Assembly: GCA_030614305.1 (NCBI GenBank)
Contig: JAUWKH010000128.1
Location: forward strand, 1 to 5,538
Reading direction: 5' to 3'
DNA length: 5,538 nucleotides
DNA from: Bacteroidota bacterium
Lineage (GTDB): Bacteria; Bacteroidota; Bacteroidia; Bacteroidales; JADFUO01
Part shown: positions 1 through 5,530 of the stretch, piece after piece
Position numbering within the stretch: position 1 is the stretch's first letter
Layout of the letters: every line of letters starts with the position of its first letter
Translations under genes and position numbers: made by a program
Notes under the pieces: generated by a model
Told to the model about the DNA's origin: nothing
Seen by the model: the letters and a program-made list of their open reading frames with translations, nothing else
Database searches by the model: none

Positions 1-140
1 ACCTAATGGTAAATTTCGGGTGTACCGGAGGTCAGCACAGGTCGGTTTTCTGTGCTGAAAAACTAACAAATCATCTGAAAGAGAAATATAATGTTAAAAT
101 AATTTTAACACATACTGAAGAAGATAACTGGAATGAATAA
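1..140 (+). CDS. RapZ C-terminal-domain protein, 3' end only
   Basis: This is the 3' end of a gene that enters from the left; reading starts at base 3 and gives 45 residues before the TAA at 138-140. The peptide opens with V-N-F-G-C-T-G-G-Q-H-R-S-V, which is the hallmark G-C-T-G-G-x-H-R-S-V motif of the RapZ (YvcJ-type) C-terminal domain. In E. coli that domain senses glucosamine-6-phosphate and binds the GlmY/GlmZ small RNAs. From memory, Bacteroidota often carry this domain at the end of a protein whose N-terminal half is an aminoglycoside/choline-kinase-like phosphotransferase, placed just before a MurU-like nucleotidyltransferase. The second half of that arrangement is present here at 321. 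The N-terminal part lies outside the window, so the kinase fusion is inference. The domain identity is firm; the exact role is not. Confidence 0.85.
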   Translation, partial: LMVNFGCTGGQHRSVFCAEKLTNHLKEKYNVKIILTHTEEDNWNE

Positions 141-147
141 CGGTAAT

Positions 148-254
148 GGTAAAGGTTAGGAAGCCGGTTTGGGTAAAAGGGAAAAGGTTAGGTGTAAAAA
201 AACTTTACCTTTACTTTTACCTCTAAACCAAACAGGCCCCTTAACCTTATAACC
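148..254. repeat. Long imperfect inverted repeat (hairpin) in the gap before the nucleotidyltransferase
   Basis: The 180-base gap 141-320 contains no gene. Most of it can fold on itself. Bases 152-172 pair with 228-248 with few mismatches: GGTTTGG against CCAAAC, GCC against GGC, and AAGGTTA against TAACCTT. The stem continues inward through GGTAAAAG (172-179) against CTTTTACC (214-221), and AAAGG (183-187) against CCTTT (208-212). The left arm is rich in G and A, the right arm in C and T. This could be a decayed interspersed element or an mRNA structure between two co-transcribed genes. It is not a clean terminator because no T-tract follows it. I saw no clear TAnnTTTG promoter between the hairpin and the ATG at 321. 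Confidence 0.55.
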
Positions 255-320
255 TAAACAAATCAAAAAACAATTTTTACAAATGGTGATTACAGACAAT
301 ACATTATTTAAAATCTACCA

Positions 321-1052
321 ATGAAAGCAATGATACTTGCTGCCGGTATAGGAAGCCGGCTTAGACCAATCACAGATACCAGGCCAAAAGCTCTGGTTGA
401 GATCAATAAAATTCCATTATTGGAAATTGTTATTAAAAGATTGATTTCTTTTGGCTTTGATAAAATTATAATTAACACTTATCACTTTGCCGACCAGATT
501 TTAAACTTTCTTAAACAAAAAAACAATTTTGATATTGAGATTGTTATTTCAAATGAAAGCAAAAAACTTTTAGGCACAGGTGGAGGTTTAAAAAGAGCCG
601 CATGGTTTTTTAATGATGGAAATCCTTTTTTGCTTCATAATGTTGATATTATTTCAAATATTAATTTAAATGATCTTATTTCATTTCATACAAAATCCGG
701 CTCAATTGCAACATTGGCGGTAAAAAACCGGCAAACTTCAAGATACTTATTATTTGATGAAAAGAAAATATTATGCGGATGGGAGAATAAAAAAACCGGT
801 GAAAAAATAATCTCACGCAAGTCAGAATCAAAATTACATCCTATGGCATTCAGTGGCATTCATGTTATTGACCCGGTTATTTTTAATTTTAAAAAAATGG
901 AAGAAAGTTTTTCAATAATTGATTTTTATTTGCATCTTGCAAAAGAACATAAAATTTCGGGATACGAGCATAACGACTCGTACTGGTTTGATGTGGGTAA
1001 AAAAGAAAATTTAGCTGAAATTGAGAAAAGCACAAACCCTCCGGATTTCTAA
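321..1052 (+). CDS. MurU-like sugar-1-phosphate nucleotidyltransferase
   Basis: This 243-residue protein is a cytoplasmic nucleotidyltransferase that would join a sugar-1-phosphate to an NTP to give an NDP-sugar and pyrophosphate. The N-terminus has the family signature G9-x-G11-x-R13-L-R-P16 followed by R-P-K23-A-L. A sugar-binding loop L-G-T-G-G-G-L-K lies at 84-91. The first metal-binding Asp is D109 in N-V-D, and a second is D224 in W-F-D-V-G. The compact length and the T-G-G-G loop resemble MurU, the MurNAc-1-phosphate uridylyltransferase of cell-wall recycling, more than the longer glucose- or mannose-1-phosphate enzymes; the exact sugar cannot be read from sequence. The upstream RapZ-domain gene is the expected Bacteroidota neighbour. 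The start at 321 leaves the nucleotide-binding strand right after Met. The last residues (about S-T-N-P-P-D-F) are encoded by a palindromic repeat and are probably not native to the family. Confidence 0.8.
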   Translation: MKAMILAAGIGSRLRPITDTRPKALVEINKIPLLEIVIKRLISFGFDKIIINTYHFADQILNFLKQKNNFDIEIVISNESKKLLGTGGGLKRAAWFFNDGNPFLLHNVDIISNINLNDLISFHTKSGSIATLAVKNRQTSRYLLFDEKKILCGWENKKTGEKIISRKSESKLHPMAFSGIHVIDPVIFNFKKMEESFSIIDFYLHLAKEHKISGYEHNDSYWFDVGKKENLAEIEKSTNPPDF

Positions 1053-1066
1053 AATCCGGAGGATTT
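1034..1066. repeat. Palindromic repeat, copy A; overlaps the stop of the nucleotidyltransferase, possible terminator
   Basis: Bases 1034-1048 and 1052-1066 form a 15-base inverted repeat with one mismatch and a 3-base spacer (CTA). The arms have the core CCTCCGGATTT / AAATCCGGAGG. The TAA stop of the preceding gene (1050-1052) lies in the spacer, so the left arm is coding. As RNA this would be a strong short hairpin followed by an A/T-rich stretch, so it may end transcription of that gene, although the downstream T-tract is poor. A near-identical palindrome occurs at 1800-1834, which marks this as a repeated element and not a one-off hairpin. Confidence 0.75.
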
Positions 1067-1071
1067 AAAAA

Positions 1072-1103
1072 TTTGGAAATCCAGAGGATTTGTGTTATAT
1101 TTG
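1072..1103 (+). promoter_or_regulatory. Bacteroidetes-type promoter for the toxin-antitoxin pair
   Basis: TTTG at 1072-1075 (the -33 element) and TATATTTG at 1096-1103 (an exact TAnnTTTG -7 element) are separated by 20 bases. This is the spacing expected for the primary sigma factor of Bacteroidota. Transcription would start near 1110, giving an untranslated leader of about 60 bases before the PIN gene ATG at 1172. The promoter overlaps the left repeat block of the cassette (1077-1120), so the cassette appears to carry its own promoter. The assignment is from pattern only. Confidence 0.65.
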
Positions 1104-1120
1104 CAGTTGGGTGAAAGCAT
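1077..1120. repeat. Left imperfect inverted end of the toxin-antitoxin cassette
   Basis: This block has two parts. AAATCCAGAGGATTT (1077-1091) is a third, direct-orientation copy of the palindrome arm. TGCAGTTGGGTGAAAGCAT (1102-1120) follows it. Read on the opposite strand, the right side of the cassette (1780-1834) gives the same order: AAATCTGGAGGATTT, then TGCAATGG-TGGGTG-CTG-GCAT. The inner parts share TGCA, TGGGTG and GCAT in order, 15 of 21 positions with a 2-base gap. The two sides differ by about 10 extra bases on the left, which hold part of the promoter. In addition, 1031-1048 and 1077-1094 are an 18-base inverted pair with two mismatches (outer CACAAA / TTTGTG). Confidence 0.6.
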
Positions 1121-1171
1121 AAACCAATATCAAAACCAACAAATCATTAAAATTTTGATTATTTTTGAAAC

Positions 1172-1630
1172 ATGAAACAAAGAATATATATTGACACTTC
1201 TATTGTTGGTGGTTACTTTGACGAAGAATTCGAAGAAGCTACAAAAAAACTTTTTCTTCGACTTGAAAGAAAAGAGATTATTTTTGTGGTTTCAGACCTT
1301 CTTGAGCTTGAACTGATTGATGCTCCTGAAAGAGTTAGAGAACTTTTGCATAAATATCCTTCTGACTATTTTGAGCGTGTTTCAATAACGAAAGAATCTA
1401 TGATACTCGCTGATTCTTATATTTCTGAAAAGATAGTTGGAAAAACAAGTTTAGCTGATTGCAGACATATTGCATTAGCGACGGTAAATAAAGTTGACGT
1501 TTTAGCAAGTTGGAACTTTAAACATATTGTGAATCTTGACAAAATTAAGGGTTACAATTCAGTTAATTTACGATTAGGATTTACAATGATTGAAATAAGA
1601 AGCCCTAAAGATTTGATAAATTATGAGTAA
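1172..1630 (+). CDS. PIN-domain ribonuclease, probable type II toxin (VapC-like)
   Basis: This 152-residue protein has the size and layout of a PIN-domain toxin, a metal-dependent ribonuclease that blocks translation when its antitoxin is lost. The first strand I-Y-I-D8-T-S carries the first catalytic Asp. E45 or E47 in L-L-E-L-E-L supplies the second acidic residue, and D96 in S-L-A-D-C-R-H-I-A the third. The usual fourth Asp position appears as N115 in the S-W-N-F-K-H-I-V segment; from memory this form is normal for a PIN subgroup, so it does not by itself mean loss of activity. A small gene overlapping its 3' end by 8 bases (ATGAGTAA) is the likely antitoxin, giving the less common toxin-first order. 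A consensus promoter lies about 70 bases upstream. The start at 1172 places the catalytic strand immediately at the N-terminus; no Shine-Dalgarno is visible, as expected for this phylum. The RNA target cannot be inferred. Confidence 0.8.
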   Translation: MKQRIYIDTSIVGGYFDEEFEEATKKLFLRLERKEIIFVVSDLLELELIDAPERVRELLHKYPSDYFERVSITKESMILADSYISEKIVGKTSLADCRHIALATVNKVDVLASWNFKHIVNLDKIKGYNSVNLRLGFTMIEIRSPKDLINYE

Positions 1631-1778
1631 GAAAAAAAAGACATTTGATGCAGTAAAGATGATGCGTGAGATTCGGTACAAAATCAGTTCAGAGACTGTC
1701 AACATGACTTTTGATGAATTGAAAAAATATATTGAAACACGACTCAAACAAAGCGGACTTAAACCTATAGGCCAATAG
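1623..1778 (+). CDS. Small probable antitoxin overlapping the PIN gene
   Basis: This 51-residue reading frame starts at the ATG inside ATGAGTAA, overlapping the toxin stop by 8 bases, and ends at TAG 1776-1778. The protein opens with a lysine-rich run (M-S-K-K-K-K) and continues F-D-A-V-K-M-M-R-E-I-R, then a short T-F-D-E-L-K-K-Y-I helix ending in E-T-R-L-K. The V-K-M-M-R-x-I-R helix is a pattern I recall from small proteins encoded next to PIN toxins. The predicted charged, mostly helical peptide could wrap the toxin active site. I see no obvious ribbon-helix-helix, AbrB or Phd DNA-binding fold, so whether it represses the promoter is unknown. The overlap implies coupled translation with the toxin. 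Function rests on size, position and this motif, with no experimental support. Confidence 0.72.
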   Translation: MSKKKKTFDAVKMMREIRYKISSETVNMTFDELKKYIETRLKQSGLKPIGQ

Positions 1779-1779
1779 A

Positions 1780-1834
1780 ATGCCAGCACCCACCATTGCA
1801 AAATCCTCCAGATTTTAAAAATCTGGAGGATTTT
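1780..1834. repeat. Right inverted end and palindrome copy B; possible bidirectional terminator
   Basis: Bases 1800-1816 and 1818-1834 are a perfect 17-base inverted repeat around one central A, with arms AAAATCCTCCAGATTTT and AAAATCTGGAGGATTTT. The stem is flanked by A on the left and T on the right, a shape suited to a Rho-independent terminator working in both directions, here just after the antitoxin stop. Bases 1780-1800 (ATGCCAGCACCCACCATTGC and one A) mirror 1102-1120 in inverse orientation, completing the right end of the cassette. The palindrome also lies inside the open frame that runs into the AddB gene, where it encodes N-P-P-D-F-K-N-L-E-D-F. Confidence 0.7.
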
Positions 1835-1852
1835 ATTCATCAATATCCAACC

Positions 1853-4774
1853 ATGAAAGCATTTCTAAATAAAACCGCAGAATATATTTATAAAAACTTC
1901 GGGAATGATTTGTCTGAATTGTGTATTGTTTTGCCGAACAGGCGTGCCGGATTGTTCCTGAAAAAATATCTCGCTACTTACATCAATAAAACAATATGGT
2001 CGCCAGAAATTTATTCAATTGAAGATTTTATCGTTAAAATATCAGGTTATCAAATAATTGACCCAATATCACTTCTATTCGAATTCTACGAAATTCATAA
2101 AAAAATCGAAGGCAAAAAAGCACAGGATTTTGAAGAATTTCTGAACTGGTCTCAGGTTCTTTTGCATGATTTTAATGATATTGACCAATACCTTGTTAGA
2201 TCTGCCGATATATTCAGTTATTTAACCGATACTAAAGCAATTTCTCTCTGGAACCTTGATGCCAAACCTTTAACCGATTTTGAAAAAAGTTATTTGCAGT
2301 TTTACAATTCCTTATCACAATATCATAAACTTTTAACGAATCACTTAATCAATAAAAAGCTTGTTTATCAAGGATTAGCATACAGAAAAACTACTGAAAA
2401 CATCAAGGAAATTTTACAATCAATTTCGTGGAATAAAATAATTTTTGCCGGATTTAATGCATTAACAACAGCCGAAGAAAGAATTATTTTTTCGTTTACA
2501 GATGCCGGTATTGCAGAAGTTTTATGGGACGCCGATGAGTATTACATGAAAAAAGATAAAAATAAAACTACTCAACCAGAAGCAGGCAGATTTCTTAATA
2601 AATACTTCAACAACCGCAGATTCAAAGAATTTAAGTGGGTTAGTACTGATTTTTTAAATACCGAAAAAAATATTAATGTTATTGGCATTCCTCAAAACAT
2701 CGGACAAGCAAAAGTTTGCGGACAAATACTTACAGACTTTTCAAAAAACAATACATTTTTACACGAAACCGCAGTAGTGCTTGCAGATGAAAATTTACTA
2801 ATTCCTGTTTTGAATTCCATTCCCGAAAACATTACTGATTTTAATGTTACTATGGGCTTGCCGTTAAAACTCTCTCCCCTTTTTAATTTATTTGATAATA
2901 TTTTTACACTTCACGAAAATGCAGAAAGAATCAGAAAAACCAAAGATTCTGCTCAACAAAGATTTCATATCAGGGATATTATTAAAATTCTACAACATAA
3001 TTATATTTCAGGTTTATTCGAAAATTTACACGAAGATGAATTTCCTCAACTCAATAAAATTATTAAGGGGCTTATAACTTCAAATAAAATATTTTTTACC
3101 AGTGAAGAAATCAAATCAGCATTTATTTCATCTTCATTTTTGAAATTAAAAATTATTGAGGAATTAATATCAAACTGGAAACAACAACCGGTACTGGCAT
3201 TAGAAAATTTCTCAAACATAATCAGGCATTTAAGAGAAATATTTATTTCGCTGAAAAATAACAGCGATTATGATTATAAAATTGAACTGGAATATCTTTT
3301 TAGTTTTTCTAAAATAATTAAACGAATTAATAGTATTATCAACGATTATGACTCAATAAAAACCATAAAAACACTACGTAATATTTTTAACCGGATTGTT
3401 GCTTCAACAAAAATACCATTTTACGGAGAACCCCTGAAAGGCTTACAAATTATGGGAATGCTTGAAACCCGTACTCTGGATTTCAATAACCTGATTTTGT
3501 TATCGGTAAATGAAGATATTATTCCCGGAGGAAAAAACACAAATACATTTATTCCGTTTGATATTAAAAGAAAATTCGGTTTGCCAACCTACAACGACAA
3601 AAATGCAATATTTGCCTACCATTTCTATCGTTTGCTACAGAGAAGCAAAAACATTCACCTTCTTTACAACACAGAGCCGGACAACCTTGGAGGCGGCGAG
3701 AAAAGCAGATTCATCAATCAAATTATTAATGAATTGCCAAAATATAATTCCAAAATTAAAATCAGTGAAAAACTATTTTCATTACCTCCTGTTAAAGATA
3801 AAATAAACCATAGTATAAAAATTCCAAAAACTCCCGAAATAATAAAATTGCTTAAAGATAAAGCTATAAACGGGTTTTCGCCAAGCTCAATCAATTCTTT
3901 TATAAATTGTCAGTTACAGTTTTATTTTAAGGAAATTGCCGGTCTGAGTGAAGCTGATGAAATTGAAGAAACTATAGATGCTGCCAAACTCGGAACTATA
4001 ATACATGAGGTTATGAAAGAGTTTTATAAACCTCATGTAAACAAAATTTTAAAAATTGAAGATGTTAAAAATATGCTTCCTGAAGTCAATTCCTTAACTG
4101 ATAGAATTTTTATAAAACACCAAAGTAGTGGTGATATTAATTATGGAAAAAATCTTTTGATTTTAAATGTGGCATACAATTATATTACCAATTTTTTAAA
4201 AAAAGAAATTCAGGAAATAAACAGAATTGAAAAACAAGGAAATTTTCTCACTATTAAGTTTATTGAAGAAAAATTTATAACAACAATTAAATTGAACGAC
4301 CCATTAAATTCGGACAAAGAAATAATAATTAAATTAAAGGGAACCATTGACAGGATAGATAAAATTGAAGATTCATTAAGGATAATTGACTATAAATCAG
4401 GCAGAACCGACCCTAAAGAATTAAAAATAACAGAATGGGAACAGTTGATAAATGAAAGCACACTTAGTAAAAGTTTTCAGTTATTGTTTTATTCATGGTT
4501 ATTTCAAAAAAACGATCCTATTGATTTTTCCAACATTGTTCCGGGAATTATCTCTTTTAGAAATTTAAGTAAGTGGCTCATGAAGATATCTATACCTTCT
4601 TCTAATATCACTCAAAAGGAAAAAGATAATATAAATACCGAAGGTCTCAATGAATTTGAAAATATCTTAAAGAAGATTATTTGCGAAATATTTAACACAA
4701 GCCATCCATTTGAACAAACGAATAACATTGATAATTGTAAGTATTGTCCGTTTAAAAGTATTTGTAACCTTTAA
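1853..4774 (+). CDS. addB: AddB/RexB-like helicase-nuclease subunit (PD-(D/E)XK nuclease, Fe-S cluster)
   Basis: This gene encodes the AddB-type partner of the AddAB enzyme, which unwinds and trims broken DNA ends for recombination. Residues are numbered from the start at 1853 (973 aa). The N-terminal helicase-like region has I-V-L-P-N-R-R-A-G near 26-34 and no Walker A motif, so this subunit is unlikely to be an ATP-driven motor. A UvrD-like motif L-E-T-R-T-L-D-F is centred near 540, followed by N-E-D-I-I-P-G-G. The C-terminal RecB-family nuclease has H718 (G-T-I-I-H), D833 (G-T-I-D-R-I-D), D846-Y-K848 and Q876-x3-Y880. C686 with C962-x2-C965-x5-C971 is the four-cysteine iron-sulfur pattern of AddB. 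All active-site residues are present. The frame is open from an ATG at 1796, but that extra stretch of 19 residues is translated palindrome, so 1853 is preferred. The AddA partner is not in the window. Confidence 0.85.
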   Translation: MKAFLNKTAEYIYKNFGNDLSELCIVLPNRRAGLFLKKYLATYINKTIWSPEIYSIEDFIVKISGYQIIDPISLLFEFYEIHKKIEGKKAQDFEEFLNWSQVLLHDFNDIDQYLVRSADIFSYLTDTKAISLWNLDAKPLTDFEKSYLQFYNSLSQYHKLLTNHLINKKLVYQGLAYRKTTENIKEILQSISWNKIIFAGFNALTTAEERIIFSFTDAGIAEVLWDADEYYMKKDKNKTTQPEAGRFLNKYFNNRRFKEFKWVSTDFLNTEKNINVIGIPQNIGQAKVCGQILTDFSKNNTFLHETAVVLADENLLIPVLNSIPENITDFNVTMGLPLKLSPLFNLFDNIFTLHENAERIRKTKDSAQQRFHIRDIIKILQHNYISGLFENLHEDEFPQLNKIIKGLITSNKIFFTSEEIKSAFISSSFLKLKIIEELISNWKQQPVLALENFSNIIRHLREIFISLKNNSDYDYKIELEYLFSFSKIIKRINSIINDYDSIKTIKTLRNIFNRIVASTKIPFYGEPLKGLQIMGMLETRTLDFNNLILLSVNEDIIPGGKNTNTFIPFDIKRKFGLPTYNDKNAIFAYHFYRLLQRSKNIHLLYNTEPDNLGGGEKSRFINQIINELPKYNSKIKISEKLFSLPPVKDKINHSIKIPKTPEIIKLLKDKAINGFSPSSINSFINCQLQFYFKEIAGLSEADEIEETIDAAKLGTIIHEVMKEFYKPHVNKILKIEDVKNMLPEVNSLTDRIFIKHQSSGDINYGKNLLILNVAYNYITNFLKKEIQEINRIEKQGNFLTIKFIEEKFITTIKLNDPLNSDKEIIIKLKGTIDRIDKIEDSLRIIDYKSGRTDPKELKITEWEQLINESTLSKSFQLLFYSWLFQKNDPIDFSNIVPGIISFRNLSKWLMKISIPSSNITQKEKDNINTEGLNEFENILKKIICEIFNTSHPFEQTNNIDNCKYCPFKSICNL

Positions 4775-4848
4775 ACTTTCTAATTTTATGTATTATTTAT
4801 CCTTTCCGGTCCAAAATATTAAATAACCACCTCGCTGTAAGCTATGAG

Positions 4849-4890
4849 GAATCAAGAATCCAGAAGTCTGAAGTCAGAATTCAGAATAGA
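4849..4890. repeat. Seven-base tandem repeat, six units
   Basis: Six imperfect 7-base units follow one another: GAATCAA, GAATCCA, GAAGTCT, GAAGTCA, GAATTCA, GAATAGA. The consensus is close to GAATTCA or GAAGTCA. The period is not a multiple of three, so it does not look like a coding repeat. It sits directly before the SPOR-like fragment. From memory, similar degenerate repeats of this type are common in intergenic DNA of Bacteroidales. The sequence just before it (4775-4848) shows no gene or strong terminator. Confidence 0.75.
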
Positions 4891-4893
4891 AAA

Positions 4894-5181
4894 CTAATTG
4901 ATATTCCTGTACCTGATATTGAATACAGAGTTCAGATAAGGGCAAAGCTGAGCAGGAAATTATCTAAAAAATGGCTTGCTGATAAATACAACCTGGATTA
5001 AAGTATAAAGGAAGATTTTTATAATGGTTATTATATTTACACTTTAGGTTCGTTCCCAACTTATGAAGCTGGCCGAAGATACAGGGATGAGCTCAGATCG
5101 GTAAATAAAATTTACGATGCATTTGTAGTAGCTTTCAGGAATGGAAAACCTTATAATACCTTATCTGAAATAAACAAGTAA
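4894..5181 (+). pseudogene. SPOR-like domain gene remnant with in-frame stop
   Basis: One frame reads I-E-Y-R-V-Q-I-R-A, then L-S-K-K-W-L-A-D-K-Y-N-L-D, a TAA stop at 4999-5001, then S-I-K-E-D-F-Y-N-G-Y-Y-I-Y-T-L-G-S-F and, in the same frame, A-G-R-R-Y-R-D-E-L, D-A-F-V-V-A-F-R-N-G-K, ending at TAA 5179-5181. The Y-R-V-Q-I, Y-x-Y-T-x-G-S-F, Y-R-D-E-L and D-A-F-V-V-A motifs are those of Bacteroidota SPOR-like (peptidoglycan-binding) domains. Related proteins, as I recall them, run through the stop position without a break, so a CAA-to-TAA change is a simple explanation. No ATG opens the frame upstream; it runs back through the 7-base repeat, so the 5' end is also lost. It is most likely a duplicated or decayed C-terminal fragment of an envelope protein. 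Conservation on both sides of the stop suggests the damage is recent. Confidence 0.7.
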
Positions 5182-5200
5182 AAAGAATTTGATATAATTA

Positions 5201-5530
5201 TCAAGTTGTAGTGATATTTTTACCCCAGCTTATTTCAATTCCTGTTCTTAATATTTCGTTAGCAAATGGATTTGATACATTAAAATCGTTTTCTTCAATT
5301 GGATGTGGCTCAATTCTAAGGTCTATTTTTCTCCTTAATTTCATTAGCTGTATTTGTGCTAAGAAAAAATTATCCATTTTACCAATAATCAATGCAATAT
5401 CTATATCGCTATCTTCATTCTGGTTCCCTCTTGCAAATGAACCGAATAAAAAAGCTTTTTTTAAGTTGAATTCTTTTGGTATGCTTTTTAAATATTTTTC
5501 TGCTGTATTTATAATTGATTGATTAACCAT
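5201..5530 (-). CDS. MNT-type nucleotidyltransferase (MntA-like antitoxin candidate)
   Basis: This 109-residue protein is a minimal nucleotidyltransferase. The signature G30-S-F-A-R-G35 followed by S-D42-I-D44-I gives the G-S and D-x-D metal site, and D70 in R-K-I-D-L-R is the third carboxylate, so the active site looks intact. In characterised pairs, MntA-like enzymes neutralise a HEPN ribonuclease toxin (HepT) by adding AMP to it; other family members stand alone. No HEPN-sized gene lies downstream of it in the window, and only 8 bases are visible upstream, so a partner could only be to the right, beyond the edge. It is convergent with the AddB gene and the SPOR remnant. The ATG at 5528-5530 leaves about 25 residues before the catalytic loop, normal for the family. 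The promoter is outside the window. Confidence 0.82.
   Translation of the reverse strand: MVNQSIINTAEKYLKSIPKEFNLKKAFLFGSFARGNQNEDSDIDIALIIGKMDNFFLAQIQLMKLRRKIDLRIEPHPIEENDFNVSNPFANEILRTGIEISWGKNITTT

Noticed and set aside
1142..1160. AATCA...TGATT weak dyad in the toxin leader as a possible operator.
   Set aside because: Only 5 paired bases at each edge in very AT-rich DNA; not distinguishable from chance.
1102..1834. Integron-like cassette: GTTGGGT at 1106-1112 fits the GTTRRRY core site and ACCCACC at 1788-1794 is one base off RYYYAAC.
   Set aside because: No second GTTRRRY follows the right site at attC spacing, no integrase is present, and a 7-base degenerate match is expected by chance. 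The inverted similarity is reported without the integron claim.
1052..1834. GGAGG inside the palindromes as Shine-Dalgarno sites.
   Set aside because: They lie more than 20 bases from any credible start, and the other starts here do not use such sites.
1574..1843. Minus-strand frame of 89 residues, hydrophobic, opposite the toxin end and antitoxin.
   Set aside because: It lies over the antitoxin and the palindrome, has no recognisable motif, and is best explained as the shadow of the plus-strand genes.
2892..3806. Two short plus-strand frames (2892-3077 and 3510-3806) inside the AddB gene.
   Set aside because: They lie wholly within a well-supported gene in another frame and show no family motifs.
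5211..5522. Plus-strand frame of 103 residues opposite the nucleotidyltransferase.
   Set aside because: The minus strand carries clear catalytic motifs; this frame is its antisense shadow.
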